Assembly (NCBI GenBank): GCA_012839475.1
Contig: DUNG01000016.1
Span: 124,001 to 188,000 of the forward strand
Reading direction: 5' to 3'
Length of the DNA stretch: 64,000 nt
Source of the DNA: Petrimonas sp.
GTDB taxonomy: Bacteria > Bacteroidota > Bacteroidia > Bacteroidales > Dysgonomonadaceae
Of this stretch, positions 17,153 to 26,800 are shown piece after piece. Within the stretch, counting starts at the first letter, position 1. Each line of letters opens with the position of its first letter. Position numbers and translations under genes: made by a program. Below the pieces are notes generated by a model. That model saw only the letters and a program-made list of their open reading frames with translations, was not told where the DNA came from and ran no database searches.

Positions 17153-19019
17153 CCCGCCCCATCCACCCGGCGACTGGCTTCCCGGCGACCGCCTAACAGG
17201 CGACCGTCTACCTACCGACTGGCTTCCCACCACCCTGAAGGAGGTGAAACGACGGGGATGGGACTATATCGACGTGATCCTCTTCGCGGGGGACGCGTAC
17301 GTGGATCACCCTTCATTCGGCACGGCGGTGATCGGGCGACTCCTCGAAAGCGAGGGACTCCGCGTGGCCATCGTACCCCAACCCAACTGGAGGGACGACC
17401 TGCGGGACTTCAAGAAGCTGGGCATACCCCGCCTCTTCTTCGCGGTGACCGCCGGCGTGATGGACTCGATGATCAACCGCTACACCGCCAACAAGCGGCT
17501 CCGCTCCAACGACGCGTACACTCCCGACGGTCGTCCCGATATGCGGCCCGACCGGGCAGCCACCGTCTACTCCCGCGTATTGAAAAAACTTTACCCAGAC
17601 ACCCCCCTCCTCTTGGGTGGGGTGGAGGCCTCGTTGCGGAGGGTGACCCACTACGACTACTGGGACGATAAGCTGCACCCCACTATCCTGGCGGATACGG
17701 GAGCCGACCTGCTCATCTACGGGATGGGGGAACTCCCCTTGAAACAGGTGGTACGTGAACTACGCGAAGGCAAGAATTTCCGGGAGATAGTTAACATCCC
17801 GCAAACCGCGTTTCTCCGCCCCAGCCACGATATCCCCGAAAACCGGTTCGGCGAAGAGGTCACCCTCTTCTCGCACGAGGAGTGCCTGGCCGATAAGCGA
17901 AAGCAGGCCGCCAACTTCCGGGTGGTGGAGGAGCAATCCAACCGGCTCAAGGCGGCCCGTATCCTGCAGGGCGTGGGCCACGAAACCGCCGTGATCAACC
18001 CCCCTTACCCCCCCATGACGGAAGAGGAGATAGACGCCTCGTTCGACCTCCCCTACACGCGGCTACCCCACCCCAAGTACAAGGGGAAACAGATCCCCGC
18101 CTACGAGGCGGTCAAGTTCTCGGTAACCCTCCACCGCGGCTGTTTCGGGGGGTGCGCCTTTTGCACCATCTCCGCGCACCAGGGTAAGTTTATCGCTTCC
18201 CGCTCCAAGCGTTCAGTCCTGCAAGAGGTGAGAAAGATCACCCAAATGGCCGACTTCAAGGGGTATATCAGCGACCTGGGCGGGCCTTCGGCCAACATGT
18301 ACCGCATGCGGGGCAAGAACCCGTCGGCATGCGCAACATGCCAAAAACCCTCCTGCCTCTTCCCCACGGTGTGCCCCAACCTGAACAACGACCCTTCGGA
18401 CCTGCTGGATATCTACCGGGAAGTAGACGCGCTACCGGGGGTGAAGAGGTCGTTTATCGGGAGCGGCGTGCGTTACGACATGCTGCTGCACGAGAGCGAT
18501 GACAAGAAAATCAACAACGCCAACCGCGCCTACATCCGCGAGCTTATCACGAACCACGTTTCGGGAAGGCTCAAGGTGGCCCCGGAGCACACCTCTCACA
18601 AGGTCCTAACCATCATGCGCAAGCCCTCGTTCAATCGTTTCCTGCAGTTCAACGCGATCTTTAACCGCCTCAATGAAAAACAGCGCCTGAACCAACAGCT
18701 TATCCCCTACTTTATCTCGTCGCACCCCGGCTGCACCGACGAGGATATGGCCGAACTGGCCGCCGAAACCAAAAGACTGAACTTCAGGCTGGAACAGGTA
18801 CAAGACTTCACCCCCTCGCCCATGACGCTGGCCACTGAGATCTACTACACCGGGGTCCACCCCTACACCATGGAACCGATCTACACCGCGAAAACAAAAG
18901 CAGCGAAAAACGGGCAACGGGAGTTCTTCTTTTGGTATGACCCCAAGCGACGACAGCAGGTTATCAAGCGGCTAAGACAAATGAAAAGAGCCGATTTAAT
19001 AAAAAAACTGTACGGCTAA
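17145..19019 (+). CDS. YgiQ-family radical SAM protein
   Basis: YgiQ proteins are large radical SAM enzymes of unknown reaction. This 624-residue member has the N-terminal domain (RGWDYIDVILFAGDAYVDHP), the radical SAM cluster motif GCFGGCAFC (Cys 333, 337 and 340), the region KVAPEHTSHKVLTIMRKP, and the C-terminal FFFWYDPKRRQQVI. The N-terminus is odd: before the normal WLPTTLKE start block are about 25 residues built from repeats (GDWLPGDRLTGDRLPTDW). At DNA level a 13-bp unit recurs at 17171-17183 and 17216-17228. No nearer start codon was found, so this extension seems real. It overlaps the SulP gene by 8 bp and is likely cotranscribed. Confidence 0.9.
   Translation: MPNPPHPPGDWLPGDRLTGDRLPTDWLPTTLKEVKRRGWDYIDVILFAGDAYVDHPSFGTAVIGRLLESEGLRVAIVPQPNWRDDLRDFKKLGIPRLFFAVTAGVMDSMINRYTANKRLRSNDAYTPDGRPDMRPDRAATVYSRVLKKLYPDTPLLLGGVEASLRRVTHYDYWDDKLHPTILADTGADLLIYGMGELPLKQVVRELREGKNFREIVNIPQTAFLRPSHDIPENRFGEEVTLFSHEECLADKRKQAANFRVVEEQSNRLKAARILQGVGHETAVINPPYPPMTEEEIDASFDLPYTRLPHPKYKGKQIPAYEAVKFSVTLHRGCFGGCAFCTISAHQGKFIASRSKRSVLQEVRKITQMADFKGYISDLGGPSANMYRMRGKNPSACATCQKPSCLFPTVCPNLNNDPSDLLDIYREVDALPGVKRSFIGSGVRYDMLLHESDDKKINNANRAYIRELITNHVSGRLKVAPEHTSHKVLTIMRKPSFNRFLQFNAIFNRLNEKQRLNQQLIPYFISSHPGCTDEDMAELAAETKRLNFRLEQVQDFTPSPMTLATEIYYTGVHPYTMEPIYTAKTKAAKNGQREFFFWYDPKRRQQVIKRLRQMKRADLIKKLYG
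17171..17228 (+). repeat. 13-bp direct repeat in the 5' end of the YgiQ gene
   Basis: CGACTGGCTTCCC occurs at 17171-17183 and again at 17216-17228, with related GGCGACCG units between. The repeats encode the DWLP copies of the N-terminal extension and look like a local duplication that kept the frame. Confidence 0.75.
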
Positions 19020-19312
19020 CCCTGCCCATTGCCTCTCGTACCGCTATTTAATTTGGTGAAAACAATAAAACCGTACGGTTAAGAAAAAGTCGGGTTAAGT
19101 TAACCGGTTGCCAAGTAGAGAGCAAAACCGCACCACATCGTTAAACCTTGTTAAACTTCGCCTTTTCTTTAATTTTCATGCAGCGTTTTCCCGATTACTG
19201 CATCTAACAGATAGTGAAAGGGCAAACTTTCGCGTGTTGGCTTATCGCGATATTTACTTATAAAAATGTAGGCAAAACGGCCGCGGAAGTTGGGTGAAAA
19301 GAGAAAACGGCA

Positions 19313-20047
19313 ATGAAGAAAATTAACTGGGTAATCGCTTCGTTATTAATGGGTGTCCTGCTTGTCTCGCTCTCCTGCGATGATAAGTCCCGTTCGCTCG
19401 GGAACTTCGGCATCGATATCGCCACGGTAATCCCCGAAGGCGATAACGCCTACTCGCTGCTCCTCGATAACGGGAAGCGCCTGTGGCCGGCAGCCTCCGC
19501 GACCCGGTATGCCCCCACGCCCGGCCAACGGGTGTTTTTGAACTATACCATCTTATCGGAGGAGATGACAGGGTACGACCACTACGTGCGGGTGAACGAC
19601 ATGTGGAATATCCTCACGAAAAAGGCGATCGAGCTGAACGCCCAAAATGCAGACAGCATAGGAAACGACCCGGTGAAGGCCAACGCGATGTGGGTGGGGG
19701 GCGATTACCTGAACGTGTCGTTCATGTTTAACTACGGGGGCATGCAACCCCACGCGATCAACCTGGTAAATAACCAACTGGAACCCGGGAGCGATTCGAA
19801 AACGATTAACCTGGAATTCAGGCACAACGCGTACTATAGCCACTCTTCAAAGCTGTACGAGGGATTCGTCTGTTTCGATCTGAGACCGTTGCGGGTAGAG
19901 AATGCCGACTCGGTGAAACTCTCCATAAAGGTGAAAGAGTGGACAGGCAACAAGATATACGACGTGGTATACAGGTACAACCAGCAAACGGGAACCACCC
20001 GCGCTGAAATGCCGATACCTGTTATCTCGTCAAACCAATACTATTGA
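19313..20047 (+). CDS. NigD-like lipoprotein
   Basis: The 244-residue protein has a lipoprotein signal (MKKINWVIASLLMGVLLVSL ending SC). An OB-like N-terminal part follows (IATVIPEGDNAYSLLLDNGKRLWP, then GQRVFLNYTILSE) and a C-terminal beta domain (VGGDYLNVSFMFNYGG, EGFVCFDLRPL). This layout matches the NigD-like family of Bacteroidales outer-membrane lipoproteins. NigD was named from a bacteriocin region, but most members have no proven role. It stands alone: 293 bp upstream from ygiQ, with a terminator about 65 bp downstream. Confidence 0.8.
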   Translation: MKKINWVIASLLMGVLLVSLSCDDKSRSLGNFGIDIATVIPEGDNAYSLLLDNGKRLWPAASATRYAPTPGQRVFLNYTILSEEMTGYDHYVRVNDMWNILTKKAIELNAQNADSIGNDPVKANAMWVGGDYLNVSFMFNYGGMQPHAINLVNNQLEPGSDSKTINLEFRHNAYYSHSSKLYEGFVCFDLRPLRVENADSVKLSIKVKEWTGNKIYDVVYRYNQQTGTTRAEMPIPVISSNQYY

Positions 20048-20111
20048 TAAAAGTAAAAACCACAACCGAGTTTAGTTCTATTTCTTATATGACTTTTTGA
20101 TTTTCCAAACA

Positions 20112-20150
20112 CCGGGCGGACTCTGTGAAGAGCCCGCCCGGTCACCTTTT
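20112..20150 (+). terminator. Rho-independent terminator after the NigD-like gene
   Basis: A 13-bp stem with one A-C mismatch (CCGGGCGGACTCT at 20112-20124, AGAGCCCGCCCGG at 20129-20141) encloses a GTGA tetraloop. It is followed after a few bases by TTTT. Confidence 0.8.
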
Positions 20151-20170
20151 GTTCAGCCCCCCACCCGTAG

Positions 20171-20262
20171 CATACCCCTGCTATACCCCTGCTATGCCCC
20201 TGTTATACCCCTGCTATACCCCTGTTATACCCCTGCTATGCCCGTGTTATGCCCGTGTTATG
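20171..20262 (+). repeat. 11-bp tandem repeat (about eight copies)
   Basis: The unit TATACCCCTGC recurs with a strict 11-bp period. Variants are A/G at position 4 and T/C at position 11, and the last two copies carry CCGTG in place of CCCTG. About 92 bp are covered. It is non-coding and lies between a terminator and the fucI leader. Confidence 0.9.
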
Positions 20263-20317
20263 TTAACCCCACGTCAACGAAGCCCAACTTTCTATAAACT
20301 ATCCTATCAACCGCGAA

Positions 20318-20337
20318 AACATGTTGCAAAACATGTT
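20318..20337 (+). promoter_or_regulatory. Paired AACATGTT palindromes upstream of fucI (candidate operator)
   Basis: Two copies of the palindrome AACATGTT (20318-20325 and 20330-20337) sit 12 bp apart centre to centre, within a direct repeat AAAACATGTT. They lie about 120 bp before fucI. Twin palindromes about one helical turn apart suggest a repressor or activator site for the fucose genes. No regulator gene is in the window. Confidence 0.4.
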
Positions 20338-20456
20338 TATTTATTTTTTTTGCTGCCCGTGGAACCTTACCTTCGCCTGATTACGGCATAAAAAACGAGT
20401 CCGTCATCTTACGACCTATATTACTATCTATATCAATACAATAAAACAATAAAAAT

Positions 20457-22223
20457 ATGAAGAAGTATCCTAAAATCGGGATTCGCCCCGTTATTGACGG
20501 GCGACAGGGAGGCGTTAGGGAGAGCCTCGAAGAGAAAACGATGGCGCTGGCGAACGCGGTGGCCCAATTAATCAGCAGCAACCTGAGGAACGGCGACGGG
20601 TCGCCCGTGGAGTGCGTGATAGCCGATGGCACAATTGGCCGCGTAGGCGAAAGCGCGGCTTGCGCGGAGAAGTTCGAGCGGGCAGGGGTTGGTTCCACCA
20701 TTACCGTCACCTCCTGCTGGTGCTATGGCACCGAGACCATGGACATGAATCCCCACTACCCGAAAGCGGTATGGGGCTTTAACGGTACGGAACGACCGGG
20801 AGCCGTCTACCTGGCAGCCGTGTTGGCCGCGCACGCCCAGAAAGGGTTGCCCGCTTTCGGCATCTACGGGCGTGATGTGCAGGACCTGGACGACAACAGC
20901 ATCCCTGAAGAGGTGGCAGAAAAACTACTCCGCTTCGCACGCGCGGCGCAAGCCGTGGCCACCATGCGCGGGAAGTCGTACCTCTCCATCGGCAGCGTCT
21001 CGATGGGTATCGCGGGATCCATGGTCAACCCTGACTTTTTCCAGGAGTACTTCGGCATGAGGACCGAGTCGGTCGATTCCACCGAGATACTGCGAAGGAT
21101 CAACGAAGGCATATACGACAAAGAGGAGTTCGCGAAGGCGATGGCCTGGACGGAGAAATATTGCAAACCGAACGAGGGAACGGACTTCAACTCTGAAAAG
21201 AAGGCCAAATCGCGTGAGGCGATGGATGCCGACTGGGAGTTCGTGGTAAAGATGACCCTCATCATCCGGGACCTGATGACGGGCAACAAGAAGCTCCAGG
21301 AGATGGGCTTCAAGGAGGAGGCCATCGGACATAACGCGATCGCCGCCGGGTTCCAGGGACAACGGCAGTGGACCGACTTCCTGCCAAACGGCGACTTCTC
21401 GGAGGCGATCCTCAACAGTTCGTTTGACTGGAACGGGATACGCGAAGCGTTCACGGTCGCTACCGAAAACGACGCCCTTAATGGTGTCGCGATGCTGTTT
21501 GGCCACCTGCTGACCAATACCGCCCAAATATTCTCCGACGTCCGCACCTACTGGAGCCCCGAGTCGGTCAAACGGGTCACCGGTAAAGAGCTCACCGGCA
21601 AGGCAGCCAACGGCATCATCCACCTGATCAACTCGGGATCGACCACCCTTGACGGGACCGGGAAGCAGCGCCGCGACGGGAAGCCGGCGATGAAACCGTT
21701 CTGGGAGATAACGGAAGAGGAGGTGAAAGCGTGCTTGGCGGCCACCACCTGGTTCCCGGCCAACCGGGACTACTTCAGAGGGGGCGGCTACTCCTCCAAC
21801 TTTTTAACGGACGGCGGGATGCCCGTAACCATGAGCCGGCTGAACCTGGTGAAGGGACTGGGGCCGGTGTTGCAGATCGCCGAAGGGTGGACCGTGGATA
21901 TCGACCCCGAAATTCACAAGATACTTCACGAACGGACCGATAAGACCTGGCCTACCACCTGGTTTGTACCCCGGTTGAACGATACGCCCCCCTTTAAGGA
22001 TGTCTACTCGGTGATGAACGAGTGGGGAGCCAACCACGGGGCTATCAGCTACGGCCATATCGGGGCGGACCTCATCACGCTCGCCTCGATGCTGCGCATC
22101 CCGGTCTGCATGCACAACGTGGAGGGAGAACCCTTCCGGCCGAAAGCATGGGGCTCATTCGGCATGGACAAGGAGGGGGCCGACTTCCGGGCTTGCAAAA
22201 ATTTCGGACCCATCTACAAGTAA
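20457..22223 (+). CDS. fucI: L-fucose isomerase
   Basis: FucI converts L-fucose to L-fuculose, the first cytoplasmic step of fucose breakdown; related sugars such as D-arabinose can also be isomerised. The 588-residue protein matches family length and begins [21 protein letters not shown]. The metal-binding residues fall at the positions known from the E. coli enzyme: E337 in [10 protein letters not shown] and D361 in FSDVRTYW; the third ligand appears to be H527 in WGANHGA. The gene starts a sugar-use block and is followed 70 bp later by fucP. Paired palindromes upstream may be its operator. Fuculokinase and fuculose-phosphate aldolase genes are not in the window. Confidence 0.96.
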   Translation: MKKYPKIGIRPVIDGRQGGVRESLEEKTMALANAVAQLISSNLRNGDGSPVECVIADGTIGRVGESAACAEKFERAGVGSTITVTSCWCYGTETMDMNPHYPKAVWGFNGTERPGAVYLAAVLAAHAQKGLPAFGIYGRDVQDLDDNSIPEEVAEKLLRFARAAQAVATMRGKSYLSIGSVSMGIAGSMVNPDFFQEYFGMRTESVDSTEILRRINEGIYDKEEFAKAMAWTEKYCKPNEGTDFNSEKKAKSREAMDADWEFVVKMTLIIRDLMTGNKKLQEMGFKEEAIGHNAIAAGFQGQRQWTDFLPNGDFSEAILNSSFDWNGIREAFTVATENDALNGVAMLFGHLLTNTAQIFSDVRTYWSPESVKRVTGKELTGKAANGIIHLINSGSTTLDGTGKQRRDGKPAMKPFWEITEEEVKACLAATTWFPANRDYFRGGGYSSNFLTDGGMPVTMSRLNLVKGLGPVLQIAEGWTVDIDPEIHKILHERTDKTWPTTWFVPRLNDTPPFKDVYSVMNEWGANHGAISYGHIGADLITLASMLRIPVCMHNVEGEPFRPKAWGSFGMDKEGADFRACKNFGPIYK

Positions 22224-22241
22224 CTGACAGACACCAACGCG

Positions 22242-22274
22242 GTGGCGGGATGGCTATTAGCGCCATCCCGCCAC
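22242..22274 (+). terminator. Perfect 13-bp hairpin between fucI and fucP
   Basis: GTGGCGGGATGGC (22242-22254) pairs exactly with GCCATCCCGCCAC (22262-22274) around a 7-nt loop, 18 bp after the fucI stop. It is followed only by TTGGTT, a poor T run. It may be a partial terminator or an RNA-stability element that lowers fucP relative to fucI. Confidence 0.55.
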
Positions 22275-22293
22275 TTGGTTAATTCCTACACTA

Positions 22294-23613
22294 ATGAATA
22301 ATACAAAACTTCCGCTACTGAAGCATAACGGCGTTAACTACCTGGTGCCGTTTATCATTATCACCGCCTGTTTCGCCTTATGGGGCTTTGCCAACGATAT
22401 TACCAACCCCATGGTGAAGGCGTTCTCGAAGATCTTCCGGATGAACGTTACGCAAGGGGCGCTGGTGCAGTTGGCCTTTTACGGGGGCTACTTCGCCATG
22501 GCGTTCCCCGCCGCGATCTTCATCAAGAAATTCTCCTACAAATCGGGTATCCTGCTGGGGCTGGCGCTCTACGCCACGGGGGCATTCCTCTTCTTCCCGG
22601 CGAAGATGACGGGCAACTACTACCCGTTTCTCGTGGCTTACTTCATCCTCACCTGCGGCCTCTCGTTCCTCGAAACCAGCGCCAATCCCTACATATTGAC
22701 CATGGGACCTGAGGAGAACGCGACGCGCAGGCTCAACCTGGCACAAGCGTTTAACCCCATCGGCTCGCTGTTGGGTATGTTCGTCGCCATGAACTATATC
22801 CAGGCCCGCCTGAACCCGATGAGTACCGCTGAACGGGCCTTGCTCTCCGATTCGGAGTTCGAGGCGATGAAGCAGTCCGACCTGTCGATCCTTATCTCGC
22901 CCTACCTGGCTATCGGCCTCGTGGTACTGTTGATGTTCCTGATCATCCTGATTACCAAGATGCCCAAGCACGCGGACAAGGATAAAACGTTGGACTTCTG
23001 GGCCACGATAAAGCGCATATTCTCCATTCCCAATTACCGCCAAGGGGTGATCGCGCAGTTCTTCTACGTGGGCGCGCAGATCATGTGCTGGACCTTTATC
23101 ATACAGTACGGTACCCGTGTCTTCATGGCCGGGGGGATGGAGGAGCAGGCGGCCGAAGTGCTCTCCCAGAGATACAACATCTTGGCGATGATACTCTTCT
23201 GCACAAGCCGCTTTATCGCTACCTACCTGATGAAGTTCTTTAACCCCGGCAAAATGTTGCGCACGTTCGCCATCGGGGCGGGTCTCTTGACGGTGGGTGC
23301 GATCCTCTTCCAAAACGTGTGGGGGGTCTACTGCCTGGTCGCGGTGTCGGCCTGCATGTCGCTCATGTTCCCCACCATCTACGGCATAGCCCTGAAAGGG
23401 ATGGGCGAGGATGCCAAGTTTGGTGCGGCGGGACTGATCATGGCCATCCTGGGAGGGTCGGTACTACCCCCACTCCAAGCCTCTATCATCGACCTGGGAA
23501 CCATTGGAAAACACTTCCCGGCGGTGAACGCCTCGTTTGTCCTGCCCCTCATATGTTTTGTCGTGGTGGGCTGGTTCGGAACGCGCACGTACAAAAGGGG
23601 TAAGAGAAGCTGA
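22294..23613 (+). CDS. fucP: L-fucose:H+ symporter (major facilitator superfamily)
   Basis: The 439-residue protein has about 12 hydrophobic segments and the FucP signature: LVPFIIITACFALWGFANDI at the first helix, GGYFAMAFPAAIFIKKFSYK, then LSFLETSANPYI and RRLNLAQAFNPIGS. This family takes up L-fucose (some members glucose/galactose) with protons across the inner membrane. It follows fucI by 70 bp, with a strong hairpin between, and is in line with susC. Together with FucI it shows that imported fucose is metabolised. Confidence 0.93.
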   Translation: MNNTKLPLLKHNGVNYLVPFIIITACFALWGFANDITNPMVKAFSKIFRMNVTQGALVQLAFYGGYFAMAFPAAIFIKKFSYKSGILLGLALYATGAFLFFPAKMTGNYYPFLVAYFILTCGLSFLETSANPYILTMGPEENATRRLNLAQAFNPIGSLLGMFVAMNYIQARLNPMSTAERALLSDSEFEAMKQSDLSILISPYLAIGLVVLLMFLIILITKMPKHADKDKTLDFWATIKRIFSIPNYRQGVIAQFFYVGAQIMCWTFIIQYGTRVFMAGGMEEQAAEVLSQRYNILAMILFCTSRFIATYLMKFFNPGKMLRTFAIGAGLLTVGAILFQNVWGVYCLVAVSACMSLMFPTIYGIALKGMGEDAKFGAAGLIMAILGGSVLPPLQASIIDLGTIGKHFPAVNASFVLPLICFVVVGWFGTRTYKRGKRS

Positions 23614-23796
23614 AACCGTAAGGTGACCCTACTTAAAAGGGAACACGTTTAAAGAGAACCACGCTTAGAATATTCACGAGAATATACAGGGTTTATTGTT
23701 CGCTGGCTTGACCTCAGGCTGACGGGTTAATTTAATGAATCAACCTGTAAGTTTAACATTTAGCCATTAAATAATTCAATAATTTAATATATTAGC

Positions 23797-23824
23797 TTGG
23801 TAAATTTTAAATAGGCTATTTTTG
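23797..23824 (+). promoter_or_regulatory. Promoter for susC
   Basis: TTGG (23797-23800) and TATTTTTG (23817-23824, exact TAnnTTTG) are spaced 20 bp apart, as in Bacteroidetes -33/-7 promoters. They lie 65 bp before the susC start. The SusC/SusD genes can thus be transcribed independently of fucIP. Confidence 0.6.
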
Positions 23825-23888
23825 TCGCATATCTGATTTATTTATAAAACAGATTGATTTGACACACTAACTAAAACAGAAGTGAAGA

Positions 23889-26800
23889 ATGAAAAAAAGT
23901 AATTTGATCAAGTGGAAAGGATTGTTTTTCACCTTTGCGTGGATGTTGTCTTTGGCGATGTTCGCGCAAAACATCACCGTGAGGGGTACCGTCCTCGACG
24001 CGTATAACGAACCGGTGATTGGTGGGACAGTCATCGAGGCGGGGAACCCGTCTCATGGAACCATTACCGATATTGACGGTAACTACGTGATTAGCGATGT
24101 TCCATCCAACGCGTCCCTGCAGTTCAGCTACGTGGGGATGAAAACCCAAGTTGTCCCCATCAACGGGAGAACCACCATCGACGTGGTACTTGAAACCGAC
24201 TCCGAGATACTGGATGAGCTGGTAGTAACGGCGTTAGGTATGAAGCGCGCGGAGAAGGCCCTGGGTTACGCCGTTACCGAACTGAAGGGCGACGAGTTGG
24301 TCACGAACATCATCAACCCCGTGGCCGCCCTGCAAGGGAAGGTGGCGGGCGTTGAAATCGCCCAATCAGACGGTGGCATGTTCGGATCGACCAAGATACT
24401 GATTCGCGGGTCGTCCACCCTGGGGAAAAATAACCAGCCCATCTACGTGGTAGATGGCGTGATCCTCGACAACGCCATATCCAACTCGGGCGATGCCGAC
24501 TGGAGTCAATCGGCCAACGACTACGGTAACGAGCTCAAGAACCTGAACCCGCAAGACTTCGCGACGGTATCGGTCCTGAAAGGTGCCGCCGCGACGGCGT
24601 TGTACGGCTCCAGGGGACTCAACGGCGCGGTGGTGATCACCACCAAGAGTGGACAGGCACGGGAGGGCCTTGGCATACAAGTTTCACAAACCTTTGGTAC
24701 CGACTACGTCTACAAGCAACCGAGGATGCAAAACGTGTATGGCGATGGCGGGATGGCGGGTTACGTGAATTATGGAGCAACCAAGCCTGACGGCTCCTAC
24801 TACATTTTCGACAACCAAAGGCAGTTCATGTTGAACGCGGAAGGCAAGCCCTCGCACATGGGACCACGGCAAGGACTCGGTTACGGTCCCGCCTTCGACG
24901 GTTCGCAAGTGGAGTACTACGACAAGACCTACAGGCCCTACTTGCCGGTGAAAAACAACTTCAAGAACACCTATGACTTAGGATTTAACTCCAACACCAA
25001 CGTGGCCATCAGCGGCGGAAACGAGCGAACCACGTTCTACAGCTCGCTGGGTCACCTGTACAGCCAGGGCACGCTGCCTAACAACGACTTCAGGAGGTTG
25101 TCCCTGTTGACGAAGGCTTCGCACGACATCACCGACCGGGTGAACCTCGAGGCCTCGCTCTCGTTCGCCAACTCCATGCCGAGAAACGCCCAGCCCAATA
25201 TTGGTGAGTTCTTTGTAGACGGAACCTGGTCCCGCGCCTATGACCCCGACCTGCTGAAAAACAAGTACAAGGGAGAACACGGCGGGCTGGCAAACACATC
25301 GTACGGGGACATCTACGGATCGATACCGGGAAGAGGCGTGTGGTGGAGCATTTACGAAAACGATTACAGGAGAAAAGAGACTTCGGTACGTCCCGCGTTA
25401 ACACTGCGGACAAAGCTAACCAACTGGTTGGATTTCACCCTCGAGGGGATTTACAACTACTACTACACGCGGGATGAGAACAAGCAGCTGGGTTCGGGGT
25501 ACGCCAACGATGGCGGCTACTACTCGCTCTCGCAATACACGAAAGAGCAGACCAACCTTTACGGGACTTTAAACGCCCTGCACTCGTTCGGCGATTGGAC
25601 CGTGAGCGGCTTCCTACGGGGTGAGTTCTTCAACACCATTGAACAGTACAACCGCCAAAACACCAACGGGGGATTGGTCGTGCCCGGGCAGTACTTCATC
25701 GGCAACTCGAAAGAGAACGTGGGCTACGACGGGTACATAGGTGGAGAAAAAAGAATGTACTCCATCTCCTCGCAAGTGAGCGCGAGCTGGGGCGATCAGA
25801 TCTTCGTGGACGTAACGGGACGTAACGACTGGTCATCGGCACTGGTCTACTCGAACGCAACCGGTACCTTCTCCTACTTCTACCCCTCGGTATCGGGATC
25901 GTGGTTGGTGAACAACACGTTTGATATGCCCAACTGGATTGACCTGCTGAAGGTACGCGGTTCATGGGCGCAAGTGGGGAACGACACCAGCCCCTACATC
26001 ATCAACACCGCCTACTCTATCGGTACCTCCAGCACGTTGAACGGGAAAACCTATTCGCTGGATCTCCCCTCCACGGTGTACGACGCCCACCTGAAGCCGG
26101 AACGCAAGAACGCGTGGGAGGTGGGTATCGACTGGCGCATCCTCAATAACCGGATTAACCTCGACGTGGCCTACTACAAGGAGAATACCTACAACCAGAT
26201 CATGTCGATCAAGGTACCCTACGTTTCAGGGATCAGCAACCAGTACATCAACGCGGGGAACATCCAGAACCAGGGGATCGAGGTGCTCCTCAACACGGTG
26301 CCCTATAGCAGCCGCGACTGGGAGTGGAGCCTCGACTTCACCTACACCAGGAACGAAAACAAGATCATCTCGCTCCACGAAAACGTGGCCGACTGGATCA
26401 ACCTGGATGGCTCACCCGATTACGGGAACTACAGGATTGGTTCCGTGGCACGAAAAGGTGAATCATACGGGATCCTGATGTCTGACTCGAAGAAAGCGAT
26501 CGACGAGAAAACGGGATTGCCCATCCTGGGGTGGTCGGATTCTCGCAGGTTCGCCTTCTACCGCCGCAGCGGGAAGATGGAGATCGTTGGTTCCATGATA
26601 CCCGACTTCCTCGGATCGGTGGCTACCGGGCTGAGGTATAAGAATTGGAACTTGCGGGCCCTGTTCGACATGCGGTTTGGCGGGATGGTGGCCTCCTACG
26701 GCTCACGGTACGGAACGGCCTACGGCTTCACGGAAAAGTCCCTGAAATACTCGTCACCCGAGTACGGAGGACTTACCTGGACTTCCAAATTCGATAACAT

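Larger units (their letters stand above)
20048..20456. other. 409-bp intergenic region between the NigD-like gene and fucI
   Basis: It holds a terminator (20112-20150), an 11-bp tandem repeat (20171-20262) and paired AACATGTT palindromes (20318-20337), described separately. ORFs that cross the tandem repeat (giving LLYPCY-type peptides) are artefacts of it. No clear -7 box for fucI was found. Confidence 0.7.

Noticed and set aside
20171-20262. Possible CRISPR array
   Set aside because: The unit is 11 bp in direct tandem without spacers and no cas genes are near, so it is a simple tandem repeat.
20097-20391. Two overlapping plus-strand ORFs with LLYPCY / CYTPAMP peptides
   Set aside because: They are created by the 11-bp tandem repeat, which reads open in more than one frame; no family resemblance and no leader.
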